Part shown: one piece after another, positions 22,880-34,610 of the stretch
Position numbering within the stretch: the stretch's first letter is position 1
Layout: every line of letters begins with the position of its first letter
NCBI GenBank assembly: GCA_933822405.4
Contig: CAKOGP040000335.1
Coordinates: forward strand, 463,108 to 527,107
Length of the DNA stretch: 64,000 nt
Origin: Cylindrotheca closterium
Lineage: Eukaryota > Bacillariophyta > Bacillariophyceae > Bacillariales > Bacillariaceae
Direction of reading: 5' to 3'
Notes under the pieces: model-generated
Databases searched by the model: none
What the model saw: the letters and a program-made list of their open reading frames with translations, nothing else
Told to the model about the DNA's origin: nothing
Translations under genes and position numbers: made by a program

Positions 22880-24125
22880 TTGTTGTTGCCAAGACTATTT
22901 GGACAAAGCCCACTGCCGAGGCCAAGAAGACCAACCACAAGAGACGCCACGATGTCACGGAGTGTGCTTCCAGAAGACCACACCATGGAAGAGAATGATA
23001 AAGCACCTGATGCCTTTCACTCAAGCCGAGAGGATTCTGATTCCTGGCGTTACCATTCGGACAAGACTATGAAAAGGTGTCCAGATTCCGACTAGAAAGT
23101 CATCCCACTGCAGATGATATTGATGCAGACAAAATGAGCAGGCTTCCAGCTTTGGCGGAATACTATTATTCAAAGGATCTCCTAAGGTTTGGCTGGGAGG
23201 GTGTATTGAAAGCACTTTTCAGTGGAACTCGAGACAAGGAGTCACCTCTCAAGTTGCTTCGAGATTATGAAGCGACCATTCTCAGAGAAGCCCATTCGTC
23301 CCTTGCCTATCTAGGAGCACGGCATGTTAAGCTCACGATTCCAGCTGCGCTAGTTGGCCGAGGCGAGACGATACCCGGCTGCAATTCACCTTTGGCAGAC
23401 GTGGTATAGATGCTCATTCCAGGAGAGACCTCATTGCACCTGTCGCTGTCACGTCCAGTGGATTTGATGACGGTTTTGTTGCCTTTTCTCGCTGTGGTCA
23501 TGTTGACTTTCCCCCACCAGCAAATCGAAATGTCAAGATGCTTCTGTTCATCGTTGGCACCAAGGAATCACTACCGGATGATCTTCAGTGCTATCATTCT
23601 CTGATTGAACAGTGTCCTTACATGAGGGGGGAGATCGGAAAGGTTGGTTACCTAACGGTACATGAGAGCTACGTTGATGTAGCCAAGGCACAGAGACGAG
23701 AGGGATTACATATGGAGTCTCCTGGTGTATTCCAAGATGCCACCACATGACCAAACATCGTTCCAGCCAGCTATATAGCACTTCTGGGGTATGGGAGTGA
23801 TGCTTGGCCTTGAACGATTCGAAGGAGGCATTTTCATGGCCTCCAGTGTGAGCAACACTAGCGAGGTGTAGGGCGCTCTTGTGGACAAGAACTGTCCTGG
23901 GATTGTGGACAAACATGGTGGCTGTGAGTATCTACGACCAATTATCGGTAAAGGAACAAAACTGCAAGCTGGGGAACTCATTTGGATGACCGATTTTACT
24001 CCGCACGAAGCTATACCGCAAGAGACATCAGGCTATCGCCAGTTTTTTCGTGTAGTGTCGCCATATGTATCGCACTGGTGTGCACAAGTAATCCCAAGGT
24101 CGATATCGCAAAGTCGGTCATGATC
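22880..24125 (+). pseudogene. Decayed copy B of the same unrecognised gene
   Basis: Better preserved than copy A. Segments include an N-terminal piece near 22950-23095, a middle open stretch at ~23077-23409 (DKMSRLPALAEYYYSKDLLRFGWEGVLKALFSG), NRNVKMLLFIVGTKESLPDDL, GYLTVHESYVDVAKAQRREGLHMESPGVF, GGIFMASSVSNTSEV, then TAG at 23869-23871, then VDKNCPGIVDKHGGCEYLRPIIGKG and a C-terminal IWMTDFTPHEAIPQETSGYRQFFRVVSPYVSHW. Several frameshifts are required to join them. The stop at 23869 falls on the same codon as the TGA in copy A but is a different stop triplet. No function is claimed. Confidence 0.65.
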
Positions 24126-24235
24126 GTTACTGGAAACAGGTTTGAAAAGTAGCTAGCAGGTTGGTTACAGTGTACAATGACGGGATAATAGGCCTTATAG
24201 TCAAAACATTTATGATGTAGTTTGCAATTTGGCGT

Positions 24236-27200
24236 CTACTGCTTCTCCTTCTTGAACATCAAGAGCATACGGTAGGACACGGCAAAGCCTCCAAAGACAT
24301 TGATTGCCGCAACTGAGATAGCGATGCAACCAAGGACATTGGTGGGGGTACCAGTTTCGGTGCTTGCCATGAGAATACCACCCAAAATGACGACCCCGGA
24401 AAGAGAGTTACTGGTACTCATCAGTGGACTAAAGAGGGCGGGTTCAACGGCCCAGATCAAGTAGTATCCAAGGATTCCAGCCAAGATGAAGTACAAGAGC
24501 TGTTGGACAAAGGAGACAGGAGCGAAAAAGCCCAAGATGATAAAGAATCCAATAAAGAATAAGATGGAACAGAACTCGCCAACGGTGGCAAGGTCGAGGA
24601 CTCTCTTGGAGAAGACAGAAGGCTTCTTGTCTTCTCGAGCGATTTGATACTCGCCGTCGTCGTCGTCGTCGTCTTCCTCCTTGTTTTGAGCACCTGTATT
24701 GCTGATGCTCTGGGGTGGAGGAAATGTGATTTCATTTTCGTGGACGCAAGTCATACCACGAATAACGGGATCGTCCATGTCGATAAAGAGCTTCTTTTGC
24801 TCGTCCTTCTCTGAAGGCTTGGGGCACAACAAGTCCATGAGGTTAGCCATGTTGTTACTGTACATGCTGGACGCTTGCCAGGACATGCGGCTGATAAGAT
24901 CAGTAATGCCGATAATGGTGACGCGGTTGTCGTACACATAGGTCTCTCCAGGTTTGGTGAGTTCACAGTTTCCACCAGTCGCTCCGGCAAGATCCACAAT
25001 GACACTGCCAGTCGCAAGATTGTCCACAACATCCTTCATGATGAGCTTCGGCGCTGGACGACCTGGAATGGCAGCAGTGGTGATAATGATTTGACATTCC
25101 TTGGCTTGTTCGCGGAACATTTCCATCTCCTTCTGGTAAAAGGCATCACTCATGACCTTCGCATATCCGGTTCCACCATCACCGCCATCTTCTGCAAAGT
25201 CAAGGATCAAGAATTCCCCACCAAGTGATTCGACTTGTTCCTTACATTCGAGACGAGTATCAAAGGCTCGAACGATAGCTCCCATGTTTGAGGCAGTGCT
25301 GATGGCAGCTAATCCCGCGACGCCAGCACCTACAACAAGCACCTTGGATGCTGCAAAGCTTCCAGCAGCGGTCATTTCACCATTCAAGAAACGTTGGTAA
25401 ACGTTGGAAGCCTCGACTACAGCACGGTAACCAGCAATCTTGGCTTGAGAACTGAGAACGTCCAAACTTTGGGCTCGAGATACACGAGGAATGGCATCGA
25501 CAGCCAAGAGGTTGATTCCCGCAGCCTTCGCTTGTTCCATGAGGCCCTTTCCTTTATCTGTTCTTGGTCCAACAAAACTGATCATTGTCTTTCCACTTTT
25601 CAACATGTCAATTTCATGTTTTCCAGTGACTGGGTGCATTTCAGGTTCGCGGATCTTGATCACAACATCGGCAGAGTCGTAGACTTCTTGTGCGCTGCTG
25701 AGAATTTGGCATCCCATCTTCGCATACTCGCCATCGAGGAAGCCACCTCCATCGCCAGCAGTAGTTTCGAGGACAACTTGGATTCCCGACTTCAACAACC
25801 TTTTGGCGATATCTGGGACCATTGCGACACGCTTCTCGCTTTCTTCAGCAATTTCCTTACAAATTCCAACCTTAAGGAAGGCTTGGCTCTGAAGTTCAGG
25901 GATCTTGGTAAAGAATGGGTCAACCCGCACTTCCTTCTTCGCCTTCTTGGCATTCTTCGCGTTCTCAACATCAGCGTCCTTTGCTTTGTCAACGTTTTCA
26001 TCGCCCAACAAACCAAGAAGCTTCTCGAGACTATCCTTTGCATCGCCAAGGAACATATAGTTGTTGTCCTTTACAAACAATGGGTTGTCAACACCTGCGT
26101 AACCGACACGGAGACTTCTCTTCATGGTGATAGATTTTTTGGCCTTCCAAACTTCGAGCACAGGCATTCCAGCAATTGGAGAATCCGGATCGGTCTGGGC
26201 AGCTGGGTTGACAGTGTCGTTCGCTCCAAGGACAAGAGCCAAATCGGCTTCAGGAAATTCAGCATTAATATCATCCATGGCAAATGTAATGTCATAGGGT
26301 ACATGGGCTTCAGCGAGCAAGACGTTCATGTGACCTGGAAGACGGCCAGCGACTGGATGGATAGCAAAGCGAACATTGTTGCCACGGGCACGAAGCTTGC
26401 TGGTCAATTCAGCAATTGCGTGTTGAGCTTTTGCGACTGCCATTCCATATCCAGGGACAATGATCATGGACTTAGCATCGGTCATCATTTCAATGACGTC
26501 TTCAGCACTGACTTCCTTGACATTTCCTTCGGCCTTCTTGGTCTTCTTGGCCCCACCCCCAGCGCCATCTCCAAAGTCACCGATGAGTACATTCTTGATA
26601 GATCGATTCATCGCCCTGAGCACAAAAATGTGAGTATCAACAGTACGGCGAGAAGTTACACCAGCCATTCAATTACTTACATGCACATGACAAGAGTCAA
26701 GATGATTCCACTGCATCCAACAAATGCACCAGAAACAACTAGGGCCTTGTTGGCGAGCATGAACCCAGCCATACTTGTCGAGAACCCAGAGAGACTGTTG
26801 AGGAATGAAATCGAGACAGGCATATCACCTCCACCAATTGCCATGACAGCAATCACACCGTAAATACTTGCGAGGACCGCGACAATGATGATGAATGCCA
26901 AGCCGAGTCCACGATCATTCCAGTCTTGTCCGGCAGTGAAGGCCAATGCACCAAAGATGGCCATGGCAGCGAAGAACAAGAAAGTCACACCAAGGCGGAA
27001 TGGAATGACTCTTGGCTTGGAAGCAATAGTTCCATGAAGTTTGAAGCAGGCAATCATACTGCGATGAAACGAAGACAACGGAGATGAGACTCTGGACATG
27101 ACGGCGCACAATGTCCAAGATCGATTCGAGCTTACCTTCCCGTGAAGGTCATCATACCAATCACAATGGACAAGACCAAAGCAATGGCTTGGACCCACAA

Positions 27201-27723
27201 CATGGCGTCTGTTTGTTCGGCGATGATAACGCCTCCTCGGACAAAATTCTTGGCATTCGGATCAAGGTAGAGACCAATACCTTCCAATGCGGCGGCAAGT
27301 CCTCCAAATCCGTTGAAGGCACCGACCAGTTCAGGTAATCCGGTAATCTCTACGGACATGGCGCTCCAAAGTCCAACCACAATACCAGGAGCCATGGAGG
27401 CGGCGATCAACCACCTTCCATCATCGTAGGTGTAGGTTTCGTCAATCCAGTAACCCGCAATCAATACAATGATTCCAGCAATGCCATAGAGGATTCCCAT
27501 CTTGGAAGTGTGAACCTGGGCAACGAAGGACAAGTAGGTATGAGTTGGCTCTATTTTTCGAGGTTGCAAATGATGACCGACTGCCTTTCGATGCATGCGA
27601 CTTTACCTTGGAAAGATTCATCAAACATAGTATGAAGCACGTTAGCCCCACCACTACCACGGTGTCCAACCATGCATAGTCGATCCAGAAAGGATCATCA
27701 GCACCATAGTCTTGTTGTACCAT
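24236..27723 (-). CDS. NNT: Proton-translocating NAD(P)+ transhydrogenase, beta-alpha order
   Basis: Four exons in phase: 27723-27607, 27515-27136, 27058-26681, 26615-24236, giving 1,084 aa. It couples hydride transfer between NADH and NADP+ to proton movement across a membrane. Order along the protein: membrane domain of the beta part ([34 protein letters not shown]; ends MCMAMNRSI, as in bacterial PntB), NADP-binding domain III ([42 protein letters not shown]), a short linker, NAD-binding domain I ([33 protein letters not shown]), an acidic [11 protein letters not shown] loop, then the alpha-type membrane helices. This is the permuted arrangement known from Entamoeba and apicomplexans, not the alpha-beta order of animal NNT. 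No clear transit peptide precedes the first helix; mitochondrial or other location is open. Confidence 0.92.
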
Positions 27724-28065
27724 GATGGATTCGAGATTTGTCGTTTTCTTTGCAAATTTTTTGTCTTCTTTTAAGCACCCTGTCTTCTTGGGGTTTGTTT
27801 GTTTTTGTGAGTTCTGATGATGTTCGCAAATGTCAAGAATTTTGTTCGAACAAATCTCACCGTTTGACGCGTTTTCCAACTACGTTTGAATGCTTTGCTA
27901 GCGATTTGCTAATGTGCGGCCACGGGGTGTAACACCCAAAATTACAATTCTGCGAAACGTCACACCCAGGGTTCCCATTTTTTGAGAGGCGATGAATGCG
28001 AAGTGGACCGGTGAAAATACCAGTTCGTATCGTATAGTATCTGTTGAAATATGGCCTATCTTTAC
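27724..28065. other. Intergenic region between transhydrogenase and glycerol kinase
   Basis: About 340 bp upstream of the transhydrogenase start and downstream of the glycerol kinase stop. It contains a CGTATCGTAT motif (~28026-28036) that recurs in other intergenic regions of the window. No gene seen. Confidence 0.45.
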
Positions 28066-29959
28066 TTACTTCTGTCGGCTATTTTTCCCGAGCAAGAACC
28101 CAGCGCCAACTCCCAACGCTATGAGAACGATACTAGAAACAGCATTACGGAGTCTGGGGTTCGCATCGCTGTCTGCTGCGAAGAAAGACATGTCGAAACT
28201 CTTGTCCTGTGCATCATAGAAGTCGTCTTCGTCATAGTCTTCTTCTTCGATCCAATCCAAACTCTTGCTGATGGCTTTTTGCCAACCGTAACAGTTCTTT
28301 GCCCGATCTACTTCTTTCATGGATGGAGTAAAGGTCGAAGCAACACTCCACAGAGCCTTGATCTCGTCCGTATCTTTCCAGAAACCGACTGCCAAACCAG
28401 CTGCAAAGGCGGCGCCCATGGCTGTTGTTTCCATTATGTGCGGTGTGATCACTGGCACATTGATGATGTCAGCTTGAAATTGCATCAAAAGCTTGTTGTT
28501 GGTACCACCCCCATTCACTTTGAGATTTTTCAATAGAACATTACTGTCTTTGTAGATTGCGTCAAAGACCTCCTTTGCTTGGTAGGCTACTGCCTCTAAG
28601 GCTGCGCGACACACATGTCCCTTGTGGTGTGATGCAGTCATACCTACAATACAAGCACGAGCGTCGGCTCTCCAGTGTGGAGCAAAGAGACCGGCAAAGG
28701 CAGGCACAAAGTACAATCCATCATTGTGTTCGGTCGCCAAGGTTTCTGATTCTGGGGCATCGTCGATGATTTGAAGTTGATCTCGAAGCCATTGAATCGT
28801 GGATCCACTGTGGGAGACAGAGCCTTCCAAAGCATATGTAACCGGTCCATCAGCGCCAATCTGGTACCCAATCGTCGTCAAGAGTCCGTGGTTGGATGGA
28901 ACTAGTTTGGTTCCAGTATTCATCATGAGGAACATGCCTGTACCATAGGTGTTCTTTGCTTCACCCGGCTGAAAGGCAGTTTGACCAAACAAGGCTGCTT
29001 GCTGATCTCCAAGTATACCGGCAACAGGAACCCCCTCCATTGTTCCTACACCAGTGGCATCTTTCGTTGTCTTTCCATAGACTTCACTAGACGATCGAAT
29101 TTCGGGCAAAACAGACAGCGGTACTTGGTATGGACTGCAGACAGCATTGACCAATTCTTGATCCCATTCCACCTTTTCAATATCGCAAAATAACCAGCGA
29201 CTTGCATTGGACACATCCGTCAAAAACAAGCCATTAATATTGCCAGCACCTTTGGCGGTAGAAGGACTACCAGTGTACTGTCAAAATAGCAACCAAAAGT
29301 TGTTAGACGAGAAATGTTGTTAGTGGTCAACTGGAGACAGCCATCTGTTTGCTGCGACTTACCTGATATAATAACCAAGTGTCTATTGTTCCAAACCGGA
29401 CTTCTTCTGGTTTTTCTTTTAAATCCTTTTGCAATTCCGAAACATTCTCCAACAACCATTTCACTTTGGTACCAGCAAAATAACTTGCCAATGGAAGTCC
29501 AGTCTTTTCCCGAAGCCGGTCTGGGTCTCCTGCAGCCACTTGACTGGCAATGTGGTTCGTTCGTGTATCATCCCAAACAATTGCATTGTAGTAGGGTGTT
29601 CCGGTTTTGGCATTCCAAGCCACCGTAGTTTCCCGTTGATTGGTAATTCCAATGGCTTCAATCTCAAACTGAATGTTGTTCGTTTCCAAAATCCTGTCAA
29701 CTTCACTCATACATTGCTTGACATCGTTCCAAATTTCGAGAGGGTCATGCTCGTGCCATCCAACCTTGTCTTCTCCGGACGGAAATGTCTGTGTTTGCTC
29801 CATTTGAGACCAAGCTGCAATTTCTCCCTTCTTGGTAAAGACCAAGAATCGAGTGCTGGAAGTTCCTTGATCGACGGATCCAACAAAGGCATTCTTTCCT
29901 TCTTTGTTTTCTATCACGTCAAGATCAATCTTGGTCGTTGCTCGAGTGGACGGCGACAT
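28066..29959 (-). CDS. glpK: Glycerol kinase
   Basis: Two exons, 29959-29363 and 29277-28066, give 602 aa. It phosphorylates glycerol to glycerol 3-phosphate with ATP, feeding lipid and glycolytic metabolism. FGGY-kinase features: FVGSVDQGTSSTRFLVF near the N-terminus (phosphate loop), GWHEHDPLEIW, EAIGITNQRETTVAW, WLLENV, GSVSHSGSTIQWLRDQL, and the FGGY signature VNGGGTNNKLLMQFQADIINVPV. The usual length is ~500; here an extra ~60 residues carry an acidic stretch (EEEDYDEDDFYD) and a final hydrophobic helix (AVSSIVLIALGVGAGFLLG), suggesting tail-anchoring to a membrane, as in some animal glycerol kinases that bind mitochondria. The stop TAA overlaps a GTAAGT-like sequence, so an additional 3' exon is conceivable. 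Confidence 0.93.
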
Positions 29960-30241
29960 GGTGTGAAATGGTGATTGTTACGAAAGAGAAACGCCTTGCT
30001 TGAAGAATGGGTGTGTCAAGATCTTTGTTCTCATGCGGTATGCGTCGTAAATCGTATCGTATCGCGATCGTGGATGCCGAAATCTTCATGACCAATACGA
30101 CTAAAACAGTCACGTCGTCAAACCTGTTATTTTATGCTTCACCACTGGAATGGTTTGAATAGCCCTAATGATTGATTACTGTGATTATAATAGCAGTAGT
30201 GATACAATGGACTACTATAGTAGTAGTAGGTAGTAGTATTC
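29960..30241. other. Intergenic region with ATCGTATCGTATCGCG motif
   Basis: Under 300 bp between two minus-strand genes. It contains tandem CGTAT motifs near 30046-30062 and a TAGTAGTAG trinucleotide run near 30215-30240. Presumed promoter of the glycerol kinase; nothing else seen. Confidence 0.4.
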
Positions 30242-30403
30242 TTATCTGGCGGCCCAAGCTCCAATGAGCTGTTTCTTGGGAGCAGCAACAGGAGCTGCTG
30301 CTGCTGCTGGACCTTTGCCACCACCCAAGGTTGGCCAACTCGGAGCAGAAGGAGGAGGACCACCACTGGAGGGCTTAGCATTGGGAAACAAATTGTTGGA
30401 TCG

Positions 30404-30440
<37 letters not shown>

Positions 30441-32829
30441 GGCGACGGTTGTGCTGTTGTTGGATTGCTGGATCGTTTGATAGCCCGTTGAATCAGTGGA
30501 CTCGCTTGCGAGCGCCAATCGCTCGACGGCGATGGTGGTGGCATTGTTTTGGAAGATGACTTGGCAGGGCTGGAATAGGAGGGAGGAGGATAGTGCGGAG
30601 GAGGAGGAGTATAAGATGGTTCGGCAGTGACCGAAGATGGAGTGTTACCCAGACGGGCAGCCCAAGAACCTGGTGCTGGTCTGGATTGTGGTGTAGTAGT
30701 GCGTTGTTGCGGAGTCGCGACGGGGCGTTGTTGCGTGGTGAAAGTAGAAGCAGGCGACGGTGTAGTACCTGGTTTCCCCCAAGAAGACGTCTGTGAAATA
30801 GCTCTAGCTTGTGGAGTCGTCGTATTCCAAGATGAAGTTGTTCCTTTCGTTGGAGTCGGTTTGTAAGCATTGGCGGTCGGATTCATGCCCACCACTTTTC
30901 TCGCAGCTTGCTGTGTTGGTGCTGTCTGTGCGTTCTTTTTGGTTCCGGAAGGTTGAGCCACCGATTGCCATACTGGCTTGGGTTGAGGTGTTGGTTTTTG
31001 TGGTGGTGGCGTAGAATTAATAACAGCAGGAGTGACTGCCACTGTTGGCCTTGCCTCCATTGGAGCTGCTGCTGGTGTAGCGAATGGCGGTGGTGTCTGA
31101 ATGTGATTGGTACTGTTGTTGATCTTCTTGTCTGCTGCAATAGTTGTTGTTGCTGCGGCGTCTCCTGTTTCCGATGGCGCCGAATCCACCGACGTCGTTT
31201 CAGCATTCTTTTTCTTCTTTTTGCGTTTGCGGGGTGGTCGCTTCTTCTTTTCCGGTTCTGCTTCTGGCATGTCTTCCAAATCACATTTACTCGAAGCTAT
31301 TTCGGAATCAGATTCTCCTTCCTCTTCTTCCTTATTCCAATAATTGTCCATGGTGGCCGAATCCCGTTCGGGCAAAACAAATTCATCTTGAATGAAGGAA
31401 AAACCCCGAAAATGACTCGATTTAATTCTAGCCGGCAAATCATCCGATAGGGACATTAACTTGACGGATCTTGGAAGTGGCATGTTGGTAAACTCTTCGT
31501 GAAAGTGCTGCAAATCCAAGTCATTGTCGACCGTTAATTTATAAGGTGGTTCCATTTCCTTCTTTTCCAATTTGCCCCAGTCAATCTTGCTGAAAAAGGG
31601 TGCTTGTTTGAGTCCGGCCACTCCTCCCACTTCAAACATGGTCGATCGCGCACATCCCAATCGAGCATCGGGATTTCGATTCAAGAGTCCCTTCAAGAGT
31701 TTGCAGGCAGCCGCCGTCGAGCCTGGTGGCATTTTGACCTTTTCTTGCATAATTTTCCGAAAGAGTTCTTTCGAGCCTTGTTTGCTCGAAAAGGGAGGCA
31801 ATCCATTTAACATTTCATAGGCAATGCAACCCAAACTCCAATAGTCGGCCGCTTTTCCATACCCCTTTCGAGCCACCATTTCTGTTATTTAAAAATTATT
31901 GATTGGAAGGAACAAAATACAAAGAAGTCAGCCTTGCCCAATGAAAAGCATTGCCGACACTTGCAAAATTTCCACGGTTGCGGTCGCTACTCACCTGGTG
32001 CCATGTATTCTTGAGTTCCACAAATGGTACTTGCTCTGTCATTCCCGCCATCCTGATCCGTCCAATTGGGCCCAAAATCCTTGGCCAATCCAAAATCCGT
32101 CAAACAAATATGTCCATCATTGCACAACAGTATGTTCTCTGGCTTTAAATCTCGGTGCAGGATCCCAAGGGCATGCAAATGATCCAATGACAGAATAATC
32201 TCGGCCAAGTAAAAGGCGGCATCCTTTTCGAGAAAGATTCCTTCTCGACCCAGTCTTAAAAACAATTCTCCACCCGCCAAGAAATCCATAATCAAAAAGA
32301 GTTTCTCCTTGGTTTGAAAGGAACAATGCATCTTGACGACAAAGGGATGATTCACACGGGTCAAAATGTTCCGCTCGGCCTGAATGTTTTCAATGTAGCC
32401 TGCCTTGCGTCGAATCAGTCGTTTTGAAATGACCTTCATGGCAAGAATTTGGCCGCTCGTCTTGTTTCGAACCTGCAAAACCTTGCCAAAGGCACCCATG
32501 CCAATCACTTTGAGCAACTCGAAATCTTTGGGGGAAACAAACTTGTTGCGGTTTTCCTTTTCGAGTGTGGGAATGACTTCTTCGGCAATGGTCGCAGCTT
32601 TTTCGGCCAATTGGACCGCACCGGCAGAATCCGCCAACGCAATGACTTCATCGACGGCAGCCACTTGAGCTTCCAGCACCGTTTCTCCTTGCAAGGCCTT
32701 GGCGGCTCCAAACTCGTCAAAGTCAGCCTCGGCGTCGTCCTTTTTTTCGTCGTCGTCCACCACCACAAGGTTGTCCATGGCATCCACAATGTCGGCAGCG
32801 TCCCTTGCCGGTGCTGCTAGCTTTGCCAT
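30242..32829 (-). CDS. AGC-type serine/threonine protein kinase with Q/P-rich tail
   Basis: Two exons, 32829-31995 and 31881-30242, give 824 aa. Kinase domain at ~103-385: glycine loop GMGAFGKV (110-117), Lys132 in AMKV, HRDLKPEN with Asp227, DFG Asp245, activation-loop Thr268 in STICGTQEYMAPE. The AGC C-terminal hydrophobic motif FRGFSF (~436-441, Ser440) is present, so it resembles S6K/AKT-class kinases activated by PDK1-like and TOR-like inputs (family knowledge). No PH or C1 domain precedes it; the N-terminus is acidic and Ala-rich. After the kinase come a basic KKKRPPRKRKKKKK stretch, a long Pro/Thr/Gln-rich disordered region, and a run of 13 glutamines. The first ATG of the longer frame (32946) was rejected because the preceding residues are repeat-derived. 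Confidence 0.88.
30403..30441 (-). repeat. CAA triplet repeat encoding polyglutamine
   Basis: About 13 GTT units on the plus strand read as CAA (Gln) codons inside the AGC-kinase tail. The nearly pure codon use suggests a young, length-variable microsatellite. Confidence 0.9.
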
Positions 32830-33366
32830 GTTGATGATTGCAGGATGAGTGAATGAGTGAGTGAACGAACTAATGACTAATGAACCAATGAACCAATGAA
32901 TGGATGAATGGATGGATGGATGCTGCAAATGTGTCGTGTCAAGCAAGCAGAGTGTCTCGTTTTGGTTTTGGCTGATGTCAAAGACCCGTTTCGGAAGCGA
33001 AGATGTTGAAGGATGGACGTCTGTTTTGAATCGTCATTTTAAGGCAGTTTTTTGGGTGGCGGTGGGAGCACGGTCGTTAACTGAAAACAACAACGAACCC
33101 TTCGTGTGATTGTTGATGTGACAGGTGACGTCAATTGATTTGATGGTATCGAACCTGCAGGAGCTCGTGTGGTCTGTCATGTGCTCCTCTCGTTTTGAAT
33201 TCGAATGGGTCGAGAGTATCATTCTGTCAGCCATCCGCATCAAGCAAGCAAATCAAACGACGAGCCATCATCGAACACCCATCAAATAACAGAACCAGGA
33301 GAAGTACCTACTGTATTTTTGTTTGTGAATCATCCATTCCATTCCATTCCAACACTACTACTCAAA
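32830..33366. promoter_or_regulatory. Bidirectional promoter region with CRE-like palindrome
   Basis: The kinase (minus) and YCII-like gene (plus) diverge from this 537-bp interval. It holds GAATG/GGATG-type simple repeats (32840-32920) next to the kinase start, and a perfect TGACGTCA palindrome at 33126-33133. TGACGTCA is the bZIP/CREB core, and TGACGT elements control CO2/cAMP-responsive genes in diatoms (established for carbonic anhydrase genes). Use here is inferred from the sequence alone. Confidence 0.45.
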
Positions 33367-34610
33367 ATGATGCAACAAACTCTCCTTTTATCCATTATTC
33401 TATGTGTGGTTGGCACAGAGGCCTTCTCGGTCCCGTCAATGACAAAAACATCACTGAAACAATACAATCCGCAGCACCACCAACAATCTAGTACTCTTTT
33501 CATGTCATCCTTTTCTGCCGATGGTTCCGAGTATGCTTCGACTGACAAGGATTATGTGGACGATGACATTGTCGAAAAGGAAAAATTCGGTCCCAGTTTC
33601 GAAGACGATGTATCCAGTGATGTCGTGGAAGAAAAACCTGTCCCCATGTCCAAGAATGCCGGAAATCGATTCGTCGCTGTCGTATGGGATGCCGAGGTGG
33701 ACTCTGAAGGCAGAGATTCCATGGAGCTACACGAAGATCGGGATGCCTGTGTGGAAGATCACGTCTTGTTTTGCCGAAAGCGCAATTTGTACAATGAAAC
33801 CTTCAACACGAACAGCATGGTGGATATTCTCCGTAGTTTACCACTGTAAGTACTACATACACAATGCAGCTGTATGTATTGACTGAACGCATGGCGAAAG
33901 CTTGAATGCAAATGCTACATATATGCGATTATTGCATTTCGATTCCTCTCTTATTCTCTCATTCTGGTGCGTCTCTTTCTTTCTTCAGTTTGTCAGCCGA
34001 CTTGCAACGCATTGTCGGTCACGCCATGATCTTGGAATCTCCCGACATTTGTCATGTCAAAGAAATGCTCGCAGAAGAACCCTTCTTGAAGGCTCTCAAT
34101 GGAGGCGACTGGAGTAAAATTAATCTCTTTCGTTGGCGCCACATTCGTGATTACACCTTGCGACGAGATGACGGTCGTTTGGGATACCCCTGTATGATGT
34201 TTGGGATTGACCACGATCCAGAAACCGACAATGACTCCAAACAAATTCGGGAAGAGACCAAGGACGCCTTTATGGAATATCTGATAAAGAGTGAGCGCAT
34301 CATCATGGCGGGTCCCTTGCACATGCCGACCGAAATCAAGGATGATCCATCCAGTATCGCAACGGGAGATTTCATCTTGTTCAATGCCAAGAGCCGGGAG
34401 GATGCCATTCAGTTTGTGGAAGAAATGCCAACCTCCGCAGAAGGTCTCTACAAAGATTTGCGGGTTCACTTTTACAACACTCTAGACATTACTGGAAAAT
34501 TCATCTCGGAGGATCCCATGCGAGATGCTCCCAACTACCAAATGAAGGAGGCAATGAAAGAGTGGGGGTATCCAGTGGAGGACAACGAAACTCGTTGGTT
34601 GAATTGGTAA
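33367..34610 (+). CDS. Plastid-targeted YCII-like domain protein
   Basis: Two exons, 33367-33845 and 33989-34610, give 366 aa. The N-terminus is a signal peptide (QQTLLLSIILCVVG) ending TEAF-SVPS, the A-F junction used for diatom plastid import. The C-terminal half has a YCII-like ferredoxin-fold pattern: RLGYPCMMFGIDHD, SERIIMAGPLHMP, TGDFILFNAKSREDAIQFVEEMPTSAEGLYKDLRVHFYN. YCII domains are small dimeric modules of uncertain chemistry. An extra domain (~residues 80-220, ADLQRIVGHAMILESPD...) precedes it. The start at 33367 was preferred over an upstream one because it puts the hydrophobic segment at the N-terminus. Plastid location is a prediction. Confidence 0.72.

Noticed and set aside
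25394..26863. 489-codon open frame on the plus strand opposite the transhydrogenase
   Set aside because: It lies fully antisense to a well-supported gene. Its translation shows no domain, and such shadows arise from codon bias.
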